NCBI GenBank assembly: GCA_032622095.1
Contig: CP136064.1
Location: 251,908,484-251,972,483 of the forward strand
From: Siphonodentalium dalli
Lineage: Eukaryota > Mollusca > Scaphopoda > Gadilida > Siphonodentaliidae
Length of the DNA: 64,000 nt
Direction: 5' to 3'
The position numbers and the translations under genes are program-made. Positions 34,521 to 47,989 of this stretch are shown in pieces. Each line of letters starts with the position of its first letter. Positions within the stretch are counted from its first letter, which is position 1. Below the pieces are notes generated by a model. The model did no database searches and was not told the origin of the DNA. It saw nothing but the letters and a program-made list of their open reading frames with translations.

Positions 34521-35842
34521 TTGCGACCATCTTGGAATCCATCCATTACGATGAATGTCAACCTACACACTATTAGACAGGTCTGAGATATCACATAACT
34601 TATTTGATGTCAGATGGTTACATTACCCAGCATAAATCTAGCGCAAGTGTGTTGATAAAAATATATGGGTGGAAAAGTTATTTCTAGAAATGTCCACTTT
34701 TTCGAGAGTAATATGGGTACATTAAGTAGTCCCAATTTGATATGGTTTCCGTTATTATAGCAGTATAAGGTCAAACAATATTTAATATCACTACATTCAC
34801 GTAGGAGTAACCACAATTTAGTTCTAAATACCAATTGAGTTGAAGTTCATCTCTTTGAATACCCTCGCACCATTCAGCTACACATTGGTCACGTGATTGT
34901 GTATAGTTTGTTGCCATAGCAACCAATCAGTGCCTTAGTTGCCTAAAATTTGTCGGATAATACTTCTGCCCTAGCGTGGAATTTTGAGAAGGAAATACCT
35001 CTGATCTACCCACATTCTCCGATCCTGTATACATGTTTTTGCGACAAGTAGGCTGAAGGCTGAAATGGGGTTCGTTGCTATGGAAACCCCAAAAAAACCC
35101 TAAAAATTGTCAAATCTAGTTGCCCACCGAAAATATTTTCAAAGGGCACAACCAGGAATGTCTGGGCCCAATTTCACAATTTATTCATTAAAAGTAACGA
35201 GTTTGCACATATCCGCCCAACTATATCCCAACATAACTCATTGGATATCCTCTATGTATATATATATATATATATACACCATCCATATGTTGTTGATTTC
35301 AAAAGATTTTCAAATGTGTTCACTAGATTCCACAATGAACCGTTTCAATTTCCAATGTATAGCCTATGTTTATAAATGGGACAATTCACTCAATTATCAA
35401 AGGAGTTATGACCGTATAGTTTAGCCCCCCCCCCCCCGAATCCGGTCAGAGAGTTGGGGTGAGTCACCCAAACATTACTGTCCCTTTCAGTATGTTTATA
35501 ATCGCCCTGTCAATATTGCCTTGTCGGTGGCCTGGTATGTATAGAATTTACACGTAACGTGGGTTCTATTAAACTCCATATCTGTTTTTACGCTGTGTTA
35601 CGGGACTTTCATTTGAGTTCGGTGCTTACAAATCGATTCGAAACAGCGCGAATAATAAAATGCCAGTCATAATAATGACACTGTGAGAATCTTTCGTGTT
35701 TCCTCTTTCCAACGATATATAATGCGTATATATGCGTTTTAGTTATCTGCCTCAATTATCAAGAAGAAGTGGTACTATCTTCCATCAGGATAAAAACAAT
35801 GCGTAACTTCTATGCTATGACGTCGTTAGAGGTCATAATAGA
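34521..35842. other. No recognised gene
   Basis: Unassigned non-coding DNA with a (TA)n run at about 35256-35275 and poly-C at 35426-35437. Confidence 0.5.
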
Positions 35843-37704
35843 CCTTGAGCTACCATATGGCCACCCTCCCCCCCCCCCCCCCCCCCTGTGCGGATTTTAG
35901 CCGACTATGTTTTTCCGATAGAGGGATGTATTTCACACATTTTTCTGCTTGATTGCCATTCGGGCGTGGGGGCTTTTTCATTTTATAACGAATTGTATCA
36001 AACTACTGTGATTTTTTGCGATACAATCCTTATTGGGGGTAGGGGAAATATTTCTCTCAAAATTAATACTAAAACTGTATGTATCTTCTCAAACTCAGTT
36101 TCATTCGAACTGAATATAACAAGTGTCTGCGTAGATAGCGTCACATGGGCACCTGACTCGATATTTTTCTTAAAGTGACACCGATGATATGATTTTTCGT
36201 TTATATTGAAGATATATCTGAAAACGTACAGTGTGTGAACTTACGCATGCATAACGTGATTAAACTATGAACAATACCGATGTTTTCATTATTTTCCACG
36301 AGAACATAGACCAGGGCAGTTTTCTATAACATACCACGAGCACATGGATGCATATAGGTAGTCAATGTTCACATGTTTCGAGGCCATTGAATCCAAGATG
36401 GCCGCCAAAATTGAATATCTGACTTGATAAATTTTAATTCGCAATCACTCGGGCAGTTTATGAGATATTAAGTCGTGCGATATGTTATTCTATTGATAGT
36501 TGAGTAGTCCTTATTGAGAGGCATAAATAAATTTCATATATTCAAAATGGCCGCCAAAATGGCCACCGGAAGTAGAAAATATGACTATTTTTCACTCACT
36601 CATATCTTCTTGATCAGTTTCTGCTGTTTGGAACTGGTTGAGGATTGTGACCTTATTTTTTATAGTTTTATATTAACTAATCATTGGGGTAATGAAAAAA
36701 GCAATTATTGGGGTCCTAGCCCCCTCCGTTCCCTCAAAAGTTTGATTTTACAGAATGCGGTATAAAATTTCACCAAAAAATCACAATTGGGTTTCTGTTC
36801 AAATTTCAACAAAGAATGAGCACAACTGTGGAATGTAAGTGAGGAATACCATTATACATGGATACTCCAATTCATAGGAACAAAAGTTGTTACTTTGGAT
36901 CAAAATGGCCACCAAAATGGCCGCCAAAATATGGAAAATGGTAGATATTGCCCCAGTGTGTCCTGGAATCGCTTACAATTTGGGTTGATGAATGAAATTG
37001 GCTATTCTGCCTTCTATACATTGAATACTAACATTGTTACTAACTATTGTAACAAAGACATTACCAGAAATATTGGATTTCACTCTCACAAACGTGACAT
37101 AAATATCGGAAAAAAATCTCTTCTGATGTTTGAACTTTTTTTGGCAAGTAAACTGTAACTATCTTTGGCATGAGAGGTGTTTATTGTTTTTATCTATCTT
37201 AAATGTGTCACAATAAGGTGTTTAATGACCAAATTACTCAAGGTGGCTTCCAAAATGGCAACTAAATTTGGGTAAAAAGTTGATTTTCACATATAGCCGG
37301 AACATACTTATCTGCTGTTCCGAAAAGGTAGCAAAGTGTGACTAACTTTGTTATTATACACGTTAGTTAATCGACTGACAACTGCATTTTATATTCTGGT
37401 TGGCACTGTACATTATGAGGCACGATCATTTAATTTTAAAATGTGCAGTGTACAATTGTGCCGAAAACGTCTTTTGGGATTCTGGCCAAGTTTTTGAAAA
37501 TAAATGGGCAGAACATTGAAACGGAACTGAGAGGGACAATCCGACCATAATATGTGGCTACTCTTGTCCATTAGCATAAACATTTATCAACTATTGTCAG
37601 GAAAATCGTTAAACATTTCCTCCATCGTGCATACACGCCACCAAAGAGGACTCTCTGGTGTGATCTCTATATCAAGCAACATATCATTGAGTTATTGTGG
37701 AAAG

Positions 37705-38974
37705 CGATAGCCACCCAACCCAAAGTACACATGTACAACCCACCAGGGCCATACAGTCACTGCAAATACAAATAAACAACACACATATGACTATATAGTC
37801 GCTCGCTTTATAAACATGCACCTCACCCATAACCACACAGCCATACTTGTGTATATCCCTGCACACCACACATGACCATACATCTGTCAATAACAATTTA
37901 ATGCATGCACACCAGGTATACCTCTTACAACTGACACATGACCGTATCGTCACTATATGTACACATATTCACCACATTCATGATCACACAGTCAATCATT
38001 GTATACCTATTGACCTCACCATTGGCCATAAAGTCAATCCATGTGTACATATGTTCCACTCAAGGTGTACATATACACCCCACCCATGACCATTGCATCG
38101 CTCCATGTATACATATGCACCTCACCAATGGTCATATAACCCCACTTGCGTATACCATACACCCCACACAGTCATGGGTCAACATACATGTACACCATGT
38201 AAACTTTTACACCTGACCCATGACCATATAGCCACTCCCTGTATTCACCACATTCATGATCATACAGTCACTACAGGTACACATATTCACATCACCATTG
38301 GTCATACGGTCAATCCCTGCATATCTACTCGCCACGCCAATTGCGAAATAGCCACTCAACATAAGCATATACACCCCACGCATAACCATAGGGTGACTCC
38401 AGGTATATATATGCACCTCAGCAATGGTCATATAGTCACACGTGCTATACATATATACCCCTCGCCCAATGACCATACAACCACTTGGCGTATACCCGTA
38501 CACATAACATATGACAATGAGTCACCATACATGCACACCAGGTATACTCCTACACCTGACCCATTTCACTCCGTGTATACATATTCACCACATTGGTGAT
38601 CAGACGGTCACTCCTTGTACACCTATTCATTTCATTAATTGCCACACAGTCACTCCCTGTATACCTATTCACCATACCATGGTCATATAGCCACTCGATA
38701 TATACATATGCAACACAAACATGCCCACCGAGTCACTCCAGATGTACATATACACATCACCAATGACACTAAAGTCCTTCCAGGTGTATCAATACTTCTC
38801 ACACATGATCAATTATACATTCCAGACTTTTATATACACCACACACATGACAATTCAGTCACTCGCTGTGTACTCATACACGCCATCCATGATCATACAG
38901 TTACTCCCTGTATACCTATATATCCAACGATGACAATATACACCCACAACATACAGTACACTCATCGTGTGCTG
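37705..38974. repeat. 42-bp satellite, left part, copy 2
   Basis: Same unit as 32385-34130 (for example CACCTCACCATTGGCCATA, ATGACCATACAGTCACTCC). The 168-codon frame at 38093-38599 is a satellite artefact with 14-residue periodicity. Confidence 0.9.
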
Positions 38975-38976
38975 TA

Positions 38977-41936
38977 AGGAAAACACTCAACACGGTGGGG
39001 ATATTTTTGGGAGAGTGATTCACGGTGGACCACTCAACAGCGTGGGCCTTAGTGGAGAGGATTAGCGAGGCGCTTTTGTCTAATCAACAAGGTGATGGCA
39101 GTGTATTCCCACCTCACTACAAAACACCGCGAATCACCGTGAAACACGGTGGATTGCCGACAATCACTGCGAAACCATTATATTCGCAAGCATTGCATTT
39201 TCCACCATTTACTTTTTATTTGTTTTCATTTAAAAAAAATGAAAAAAGACAACATAGTAATGTAAAATTAAAATTAGCTGTAGGGAACGCTTTATTATAC
39301 TGTGGTCCGATTGTGTGCTTCGCGCACATTTTTATCTTTTAAACTTTTGACATGTTGACTTGAGAACAAAAACAACCGTAATGTTTTCAGTTTCAACTTC
39401 TTGCTCAATTTAAAGGCACGTGTTGGTTTGAAAGTCCAAATTATGATCGATTTTGATACATCGCGGATCATGGATCAGCATATGCCGATCAGTACGCTAA
39501 AAATGATATACATGAACGGCCTCTTTCTGGTTGTATTAATTATTGTGATCGAAGAACGTTTGGGTCCCGAACGTTCTGCGGCATACAGATAATTCCCAGT
39601 ATTCTAGTCATTACATGGTACAAATAAAGTGCGTTTATTTCACTTATCTGCGAAAACTGAGGACAGCTCGTAAATATCTCTGACATTATCAAATATATGT
39701 TTTGTTCAGAGCAGGTGCAACTAAATATATCGCGTATGCAACTATATACTTGTTGTATAAGCTTTGGTTTAACTTTTTATCTGTATGTATATATGCAAAT
39801 TTATATATTGCATGCCTGTGTCTAATGTGGAAGTTGTGTGGTTTCGGATTACTCGCGCACCATCATTACGTCATTATGTCTACACAAAGAGAGCACACGA
39901 GAAAACTACAGGATGCTCGGGTATTCAGCGAAATGAATTTGACCGTTGTTATGTAATATTGCGCATTGCGGATCGCAACTGTGTTTTTTTTTATTCCTAT
40001 CTGATTTCCATGATATATTAAAAGCTATATATCTGAAGGATTTAAATTCCGAATCGCGACGGACTGATTTCGTGGTATCCAAATGATATGTTGCAGGGTA
40101 AATTCGATGTTAAATTGGTTAACATGTTTTTAACCAATAACGATATACTAGTATATACCTCTACATAACCTTATTGTAGACACGATAGTATGGCAAATGC
40201 AATTGTTGAGTCATGATAAAGGGCATTTTATTATTTAAATATTGGATATGTATTCATCGCGTTCGGGTCAGCAGAGGCTTATACACGCATAAATTAGTTT
40301 TAAAATATGAATTAACTATATTTTACTCTGGATAGACCTCAGTATTCCCCAACATCAAACGTATGTTGCCCATTAATTTGTGTCTTCGCAATAAAGCATT
40401 CAATCATTTCATATGAACTGCCACATAACGGTACGTGGTCGGAATTAGGAAAGATAATACGGTAACTTAATATAGATCACAATTCCGGAGGTTTCATTTA
40501 TTCGGGATAAATATAGCATATACACATACATCATTTTTTAAATGTGTTTTCATTCGTACTGAAGAGAAAGTTTATTTTTACCATTTATATGTATATACTA
40601 ACAGTGAACGCTCTTTATTGTTCCAACGTGACTAATATCAATGGTACTTATATGTATTTGGTAAATATAAAGAGCATTTGTCATACGAACAAGAGGAAAC
40701 ACCTGAGTCTGATTGCATGCGACAGTATCGGCGTACGGTTTATTTGTGGCCGCTAACAACGGAACAATAGCCACGCGGGATGTGTACTGTGCGCCTTACT
40801 TCATTCTGAATGGCAAAGTGACCACTACATGTAAATGTAGCTCACATGGTTATGATTGAAACTCGCACCCTATGCGCGGCGCTGCAGTGGGGACAATTAA
40901 TTTTGACACCTCTTACAGACTTGGCTGAACTGTCAAAGGTTATGTAAGAGCTAACTGACTCCCATTATACTACCATTGTCTGAAATAACACGGACACAGT
41001 AGCACGCTATATATAAACATAACTATGTACATGTATATGTGAATCCTAGTCGTCACCGACATTTTGTTTTATTATTTTAGCTAGTATATATATTTACACT
41101 ATACACCCGTTTCATCCACTTCATGTTATTATACACCCATAGCATGATAATCATTAAAATTCAAAAGTGGGTTGTAGGGAAGTAGTTCCGCCCCTTCCAA
41201 ATCATCCAGGGTTAAATCCAAAACCCCAATAAATAATAAAAAACATATACGCTAGCTGAATCAGTCTCCCCTCGTAACGTTTATGAATGCATTTATGTAG
41301 GGGTCTGAACAAATGAGAGAGCTAGGGAATGTTATCCATATTTGCGTTTCGCGCATATTTCGATCTTTTAAACATATTGTTAAACAAGATAGCATTATTA
41401 AAAATAAATTAAAACAAATTTAATTGTTAAATGGACTTGATCATTATATTATACATATATATATGTGTGCATGTGTGTAAATAATACGAAATTTGCGCTT
41501 AAAATTTGAAATAAGTGATCAAGGGGCGGAAGAAATCAATCAATACAATAATAAATTGTTTATTTATTTTACCTATACATGGAGCTAGTTAATCATTCTG
41601 GAATTTATGAAAATATCAACCATAATATAAATATAATGTACAACAACATACAATGCATGGCCCACTGAGTGTATGCTTTAGAATAAACTACAGTAAAGGG
41701 TTTCGGCTATGCATGACGTGATACAATATAGCTGTTGGCGTTTTGAAGCGATTCTCTGTGATTCGCGGTGATTCCCAGTGATTCCCAGTGATCACCGACA
41801 AGTCGCCCGGACGTTTGTTTATTCAACTTAATCCGATCCACTCGAGTTCACCGTGGATCACCGTGGAAAAATCACCGTGAATGCCGGTGATTCACGGTGG
41901 GCTTAGTGGGGTTCCCACCGTGTTGAGTGTTTTCCT
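38977..41936. mobile_element. 2960-bp TA-flanked element with CACGGTGATTC subterminal repeats
   Basis: Terminal repeats AGGAAAACACTCAACACGGT and the inverse at the right end, each bordered by TA. The first and last approximately 200 bp are dense in ATTCACGGTGA/TCACCGTG words in both orientations. The satellite resumes immediately outside both ends. Just outside the TA, ACAGTACACTCA is also inverted, which may belong to a longer terminus. The interior has direct copies of TTCGCGCA-ATTT--ATCTTTTAAAC (39317 and 41347) and no recognised transposase. Probably non-autonomous. Confidence 0.8.
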
Positions 41937-41938
41937 TA

Positions 41939-42590
41939 TACCACACTCTGAGTGTACTGTATATAAATATACATCCCACCCATTACCACCACGGCACTCC
42001 ATATATACCTACACGCTCGTCAACGACCACCCAGATATACTCAGGCATGTATATTCATGACCGTGCTGTCAGTCCATGTACACCTATACACATTACACAT
42101 ATACATCCAACCACTCCCTATTAATCCATATACCCCACCCATGATCACAGACACCAGATGTATACATGGTCACCCACATGTGGCAATACAGCCACCAAAT
42201 ATACACCTATACATCCCAGCCATGACCATATAGTCACTCCATATATACATAAACAACACATATATGACATTGTAGCTACTCCCGTTATATCCGCACATAA
42301 TATCATTGTCCGTACAGCCACACCGTGTTACCCGTACATCCACACAACCATACAACCATACAGTCACTCCATGTAAACATATTCAGCTCACACATTACCA
42401 TACGGCCATTACCTGTATACATATACATCTCACAATGGACATCCCACTCACGATCATATAGACATTCCTTGTATATCTGTTCACGTCAATGATCATTCAT
42501 GATCATAAAATAACTCTATGTATACCTATTCACCTCACCTATGACCATGCAGTAACTCACGGGCTACCACATTGACCTCCCTCTTGTATC
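41939..42590. repeat. 42-bp satellite, right part, copy 2
   Basis: It continues the array of 37705-38974 in the same orientation and ends where the inverted right arm begins. Confidence 0.88.
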
Positions 42591-43922
42591 GAGGTGATCA
42601 ATTTTATCCTAATGAGTCAAAATAGCCAGAATAATCACCACAGCTTATGGTTCATCTTAGTTCCGTTTCAAAGATTCAAAGTGGCCAGAATCCCAAAAGA
42701 GGTTTTCGGCAAAATTCCATAAGCAACTTTAAAATTAATTTGTCATGCCCCATAAGGAACCGGGACAGCCAATAATATTTAGTTGTCAATTGATTACCTA
42801 ACATGCACAATAACCAAGTAAGTTACAATTTGCTAACTTTTCGGAACAGCAGACAATAATGTTCCGGATATATGTGAACAATGAACTTTTTACCCAAGTT
42901 GGTTGCCATTTTGGAAGTCATCTTGGGTAATTTGCTCTATAATGACCTTAGTGTGACACATTTACATTAGACCAAAACGTTAGTTACAGTTTACTTTTAA
43001 TACAAATTATCAAAACATGAAAAGTGAATTTTTGCCGATATTTATGTCAAGTGTGTGAGAGTAAAATCCAATATTTCTGGTAATGTCAGTGGTTACAATA
43101 CTAAAACTTAACCAAAGTGAATCAGACATGTTAGTTTTCAATGGATATAAGGCAGAATAGCCAATTTACTTCATCAACCACAGATTGTAAGCGATTGCAG
43201 TGAACGCTGGGGCAATATATTTACAATATTTACAATTTTCCATATTTTGGCGGCCATTTTGGCGGCCATTTTGATCCAAAGTAACAATTTTGGTTCCAAT
43301 GACTTGGAATATTCACGGGTAATGGTATGTCTCACTTACATAACACAGTTCTGCTCATTCCTTGTTGAAATGTGACTAGAATCCCAATTGTGATTTTTTT
43401 GTGAAAATTTTATACCGCTTCCTGTAAAGTCAATTTTTGAGGGATCGGAAGGGCCTAGGACCCAAATAATTTCTTATTTCATTGCCCCAATGATCAGTTA
43501 ATATAAACAATACACAATGAAGTCACAATTTTCAATCAGTTCTAAACAGCAGAAACTGATATAGAAGATATTAGTGAAAAGGTGTCACATTTTCCACTTC
43601 CGATGGCCATTTTGGCGGCCATTTTAAATATATGAAATTTATTCCTACAAATAAATAAGGAGTACTCAATTATCAATAGAATGGCATATCGCACGACGTA
43701 ATATCTCATAAACTTCCTGATTAATTGCGAATTGAAATTTACCTGGTTAGATATTCAACGTTGGCGGCCATCTTGGATTCAAAGACCGATAACTCTATAA
43801 AGCCCCCATCGCCAGATGGCAAACAACCGCCAAATTGAAGGACTGATATAGTTCTACAAAGATATCATAACCACCAAAAATCCGCATAGGGGGGGGGGGG
43901 GGTCTACATGCAGCTCAAGCTC

Positions 43923-44139
43923 TATAACGTTAGATCACGTTAAAGCTTAACCGGCCGATGCATTTGACTGTTTCTGATGTCTTGGCGATATCTCGGGCAC
44001 CGATGGTAATTTATCTTTACGTTGAAACTTGATAATTAATGAGCTTGTGTATATGAGGCGCGTTTATATACTTGAGTCGAAATCAAATCGGGTTTAACTG
44101 GCGGATTTTTACGGACGAAATTTGATGCATAGGGTATCT
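43923..44139. other. No recognised feature
   Basis: A short unique stretch between foldback copy 2 and the TCAAGGTCA-rich repeats. Confidence 0.4.
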
Positions 44140-45345
44140 CGGTATCAGCTGGGCCGATTTCCCGGTATCCGCTGGGCCGATTTCCACCATTTTTGGGGTG
44201 TTGGTGTTTGACCCCACCTGACCTTGACCTTCAAAATGGTCAATTCAAGGTCAAATCGGGTAAAACCGGATGATTTCGACGGGTACTTTTGTCGGGTACT
44301 TTTGTTCGGGCACTGTGTTTTGGACGGGTCAAATCGTGACCCCACTTGACCTTGGCCTTCAAAATAGACAATTCAAGGTCAAAGCCCGGACGAAGTCGGG
44401 TCACCTTCTAGTGTAATATAAATTGAAGAAATCAATTTATTTTATTTCAATTAACGAGATACAGAATAGATGTTTCAACACAAAATAAATGTGTTTTATA
44501 GTTACAAATAGTTATTTGTACACGATTCACAATATAATGAGTAGCACACAAAATTTGGACATATATGTTTGACTCCAACATATACATATATTTAGTTTAC
44601 TTCATGAACTGCAACCATTCTTCAAATAAATAGAGTGGGCGTTTGTATGCGATGTACACTATTTTGTATCATCTACATTGCGTTTACTGAAACTGGTGGA
44701 ATTAATTTCTTCTTTGTCATATTATATACTACTAGAAGGTGACCCGACTTCGTCCGGGCTTTGACCTTGAATTGTCCATTTTCAAGGTCAAGGTCAAGTG
44801 GGGTCACGATTTGACCAGTCCAAAACACTGCCCGGACAAAAGTACCCGACAAACGTGCCCGTCGAAATCCATCCGGTTTTACCCGATTTGACCTTGAATT
44901 TATTATTTTGAAGGTCAAGGTCAGGTCGGGGTCACGATTTGACCCGTCCAAAACACTCAATTGCAAAAGTACCCCCATGTATCAAATTTCGTCGAAATCC
45001 CATCAAAATTGGCGATTTGACCTTGAATTGACCCGATTTCAAGGTCAAGGTCACGTCGCACGGGTAAATGAATATGCTTATGAGACTCCCCATACGAATG
45101 TACCCCCGCATACCAAGTTTCATTGAAATCCCGTAATATTTGGGCGTTTGACCTTGAAATTACCCGATTTAAAGGTCAAGGTCACGTCGCACAGACAAAT
45201 TAATAGGCCTATGTCCGTTCCCGGCCGAAAATACCCCCACATATCAAGTTTCATCGAAATCGGCTTGGCCGTTTTCGAGTTCATCGCGAACACAGACACA
45301 CAGACACATCTAGACAGACAGACAGATCTTCCAAAATATATAATA
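44140..45345. repeat. Inverted pair of TCAAGGTCA-rich repeats
   Basis: 44150-44420 and 44725-44930 are inverse copies (GTCAAAGCCCGGACGAAGTC and GACTTCGTCCGGGCTTTGAC). The right side continues with three related units to 45345, each containing CAAGGTCAAGGTCA, a TACCCCCACATA word and AAGTTTCATCGAAATC, ending in ACAGACAGACAG. Between the arms (44421-44724) is AT-rich spacer. Frames on both strands reflect the repeat. Confidence 0.8.
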
Positions 45346-46113
45346 GACTAGCCGATGAGCCCGACGTTGTCCGGGCTATTAAAAAACCAAATTTCAAGTC
45401 GATAGCTCCACCCGTTTCCGATATCTGGTCTGCGCATGCGCGAAGCTGGCGTCGCACGGGCTCCGCGACCCGATAAAATTCGTATCCGGGGCAAGATACA
45501 TTCACATAGCAAATTTCAAGTCGATAGCTCCACCCGTTTCCGAGATCTCGTCTGCGCATGCGCTGCACGGGCATCGCACGGGCTCGCCAATACGACAACG
45601 ACCACCGCCTGGTCAAACTACACACACGTACCAAGTTTCGTCCCGATCGGTCGAGAATCGTAGATTTGTGCGAAGCGGGCGCCGCATGGGCTCGCCAATA
45701 CGACAACGACGACCGCCTGGTCAAACTACACACACGTACCAAGTTTCGTCCCGATAGCTCCACCCGTTTCCGATATCTCGTCTGCGCATGCGCGAAGCTG
45801 GCGTCGCACGGGCTCGGCAAGATACATTCACATACCAAATTTCAAGTCGATAGCTCCACCCGTTTCCGAGATCTCGTCTGCGCATGCGCGAAGCTGGCGT
45901 CGCACGGGCTCGGCGACCCGATAAAATTCGTACCCGGAGCAAGATACATTCACGTACCAAATTTCAAGTCGATAGCTCCACCCGTCCACCGCCTGGTCAA
46001 ACTACACACACGTACCAAGTTTCGTCCCGATCGGTCGAGAATCGTAGATTTGTATAAATGACATACATACAGACAGACAGACAGACATACAGACAGAGGT
46101 CTTCAAAATATAT
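45346..46113. repeat. GC-rich tandem/shuffled repeat with GACA tail
   Basis: Two modules alternate: GATAGCTCCACCCGTTTCCG / CTGCGCATGCGCGAAGCTGG (at 45405, 45520, 45750, 45855) and ACACACGTACCAAGTTTCGT (45620, 45730, 46000). It ends in (GACA)n near 46060-46098. The long frames of 167 and 185 codons on opposite strands reflect high GC and the repeat, not a gene. Confidence 0.8.
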
Positions 46114-46189
46114 ATGAGATTTCTGACTTCGCATGCAGATGGCCCCTTCATATACATACGGGAAGCCAATTGACATTTAATAGATAATT

Positions 46190-46505
46190 GAGCTTAAGCG
46201 CAATAAGGAATATCTAGTTGCACTTTTAAGCGCAGGACTATTCGTATTGTGCTTAAGCGCAATAAGAGCTAATTGCACTTGAGTGCAATTAAAAATCTTC
46301 ATTATTGCGCTTCCATAAACTCCCTGTAATTCAAATGATGTAGTCCATATTGCAATGGGTATAGTTTATTGGTGACATGGTGACTTGTCCACATTGCAGA
46401 ACTATTTGGATTCTACTATTTGCAGAGGGAGATATTAATTGCACTTAAGCACAATAAAGATGAAATTATGCTCAAACGCAATAAATAACTAACATATTAT
46501 TGGTC
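46190..46505. repeat. GCTTAAGCGCAATAA repeat, left part
   Basis: At least six copies or variants of GAGCTTAAGCGCAATAA with inverse TTGCACTTAAGTGCAATT forms. The array resumes at 47022-47130 after the TTAA element, so it was its insertion target. Confidence 0.65.
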
Positions 46506-46509
46506 TTAA

Positions 46510-47017
46510 AGGTGGATTATCTCTTTGTAAACATGTTTTATATAGTTACCGGAGAATAAAATATTAGATCTGAATCGAAGACTCCTGTCCAGAAATGCTT
46601 CTATCGATTATTATTAATTTTATTTCGAATATTTTCCAGTCCAGAAAGGCGTAGTTGTTTAGCTAACGAACAATAGTGGTAACCAGAAATTTTATTGTAC
46701 AATTTTGTCACACATGAACGTTAACTATACTCATTATCGCTTATAACTATGGAACAAAACAATACAAACAATCAATCTGGGACATTTGACTTTTGGTTGC
46801 GTAGCCATAGGAACAGCCCAGTGCTCTATATCGCAATATGGTAGCATCCGAATGGTCTGTTATAAAAATAGACACATAAACCGTCCCGATTAAATATTCG
46901 AAATAAAATCAATATTAATTGATAGAATCCTTTCCGGACAGGGGTCTTCAGTTCATATTTATTATTTTATACCCACGCAACTATTTAAAATTTGTTATTT
47001 AAAGAGATAATCCATCT
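46510..47017. mobile_element. TTAA-flanked inverted-repeat element, copy 1 (508 bp)
   Basis: TTAA at 46506-46509 and 47018-47021. The ends are AGGTGGATTATCTCTTT and AAAGAGATAATCCATCT. The inner segments (ATCGATT-TTATTAATTTTATT, TCCGGACAGG) are partly mirrored. No gene. The TTAA target suits piggyBac- or Kolobok-type mobilisation. Confidence 0.85.
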
Positions 47018-47021
47018 TTAA

Positions 47022-47989
47022 ATGCAATCCCTAATTGAGCTTAAGCACAATAATGGAAAACCTAATTCAGGTTAAACGCAATAAGTGAAGATCTTTTTGC
47101 ACAGAAGGAATATCTAATTGCGCTTATTGTTTTGGGAGTGACCCACGAAAATATTGCTTTATGATTTTTGATAGCTGTTCTTAGTTAAAAAAGCAGGTCT
47201 TTATATTGAGAAAAAAGAAATTTCTTATTTAAGTAAAAGACTTAATAAAATAATTTTTCCGCAGTTAAAATCACTTTCTACGTAAATATAATTGTATGAC
47301 ATACATGGGAATATTTGGAATAATGTTAGTTATTCCTGCTGTCTACTTGAACATATGGTTTGGTCTGGCTGAATGATAGCAAACGTTTTCATTTTCTTAT
47401 TAGATTAGAAGCAAGTCATGCATTTCTTATAGGTGTTTTATTCTTGTTCTATAAAATCTTTTTTTTTCTAAAATCAGGAACGAAATCACACTACCACTTT
47501 TTCTGACACAAGAAAACATTGCTTACTTTCCAAAACTGTTTTAAAAAAATCAGAATAAAAACGTATCGCTTTCACTAATCACTTTCTAAACACAAGCACA
47601 AAATTCTTGCTTTCTAATGGGTGTTCTTATAAGCTAGAATGTTTCTCTTATTTCTAGAAAACAATTATAGACAGCAGAATATGTGATAAATTTGAATAAC
47701 GTTTTCTAAACGTGTTCTAAGAATATTATTTATTAAAATTAAAACATAAATCTCGAATGAAGAAATATTTTCTTGGTAGAAAATAGTTTCGGTATAAGTG
47801 TCTACTCGTTCCCGCCCATACGCAGTAGAAGGACATGGACAACCCCGGAATAAAGATGGGTGTTGAAACCACACATAGTGTACTATTTCCAAAATAAAAT
47901 ATCACATTAAATAAGACTACACAAAATAGTGATGTCTCTCTGTAACGGAGTGGATACTTATTAGTATTATCATTTTAAACATCCATATT
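47022..47989. other. GCTTAAGCGCAATAA repeat remainder, then unassigned DNA
   Basis: 47022-47130 completes the repeat array. 47131-47989 is AT-rich with no recognised gene. Confidence 0.5.

Larger units (their letters stand above)
35843..43922. mobile_element. Satellite-cored foldback element, copy 2
   Basis: An outer inverted pair near GAGCTACCATATGGCC / GCATGTAGAC with mirrored homopolymer runs (C at 35868-35886, G at 43889-43902) and TGCGGATTTT just inside. The main arms are 36383-37690 and 42600-43770: GAATCCAAGATGGCCGCCAA, CATATATTCAAAATGGCCGCC, CTTGATCAGTTTCTG and TTCCGAAAAGGTAGCAAA are mirrored in order. The core is the 42-bp satellite (37705-38974 and 41939-42590), split by the TA-flanked element. 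About 400 bp near 36000-36380 is present only on the left. No gene recognised. Confidence 0.85.

Noticed and set aside
32542-38977. Histidine-rich repeat proteins in the 42-bp satellite
   Set aside because: Frames follow from period 42 and lack of stops; units drift without coding constraint visible by eye.
45281-46061. Long opposite-strand frames (185 and 167 codons) in the GC-rich repeat
   Set aside because: Both strands are open over the same repeats; residues repeat with the DNA modules and no domain is seen.
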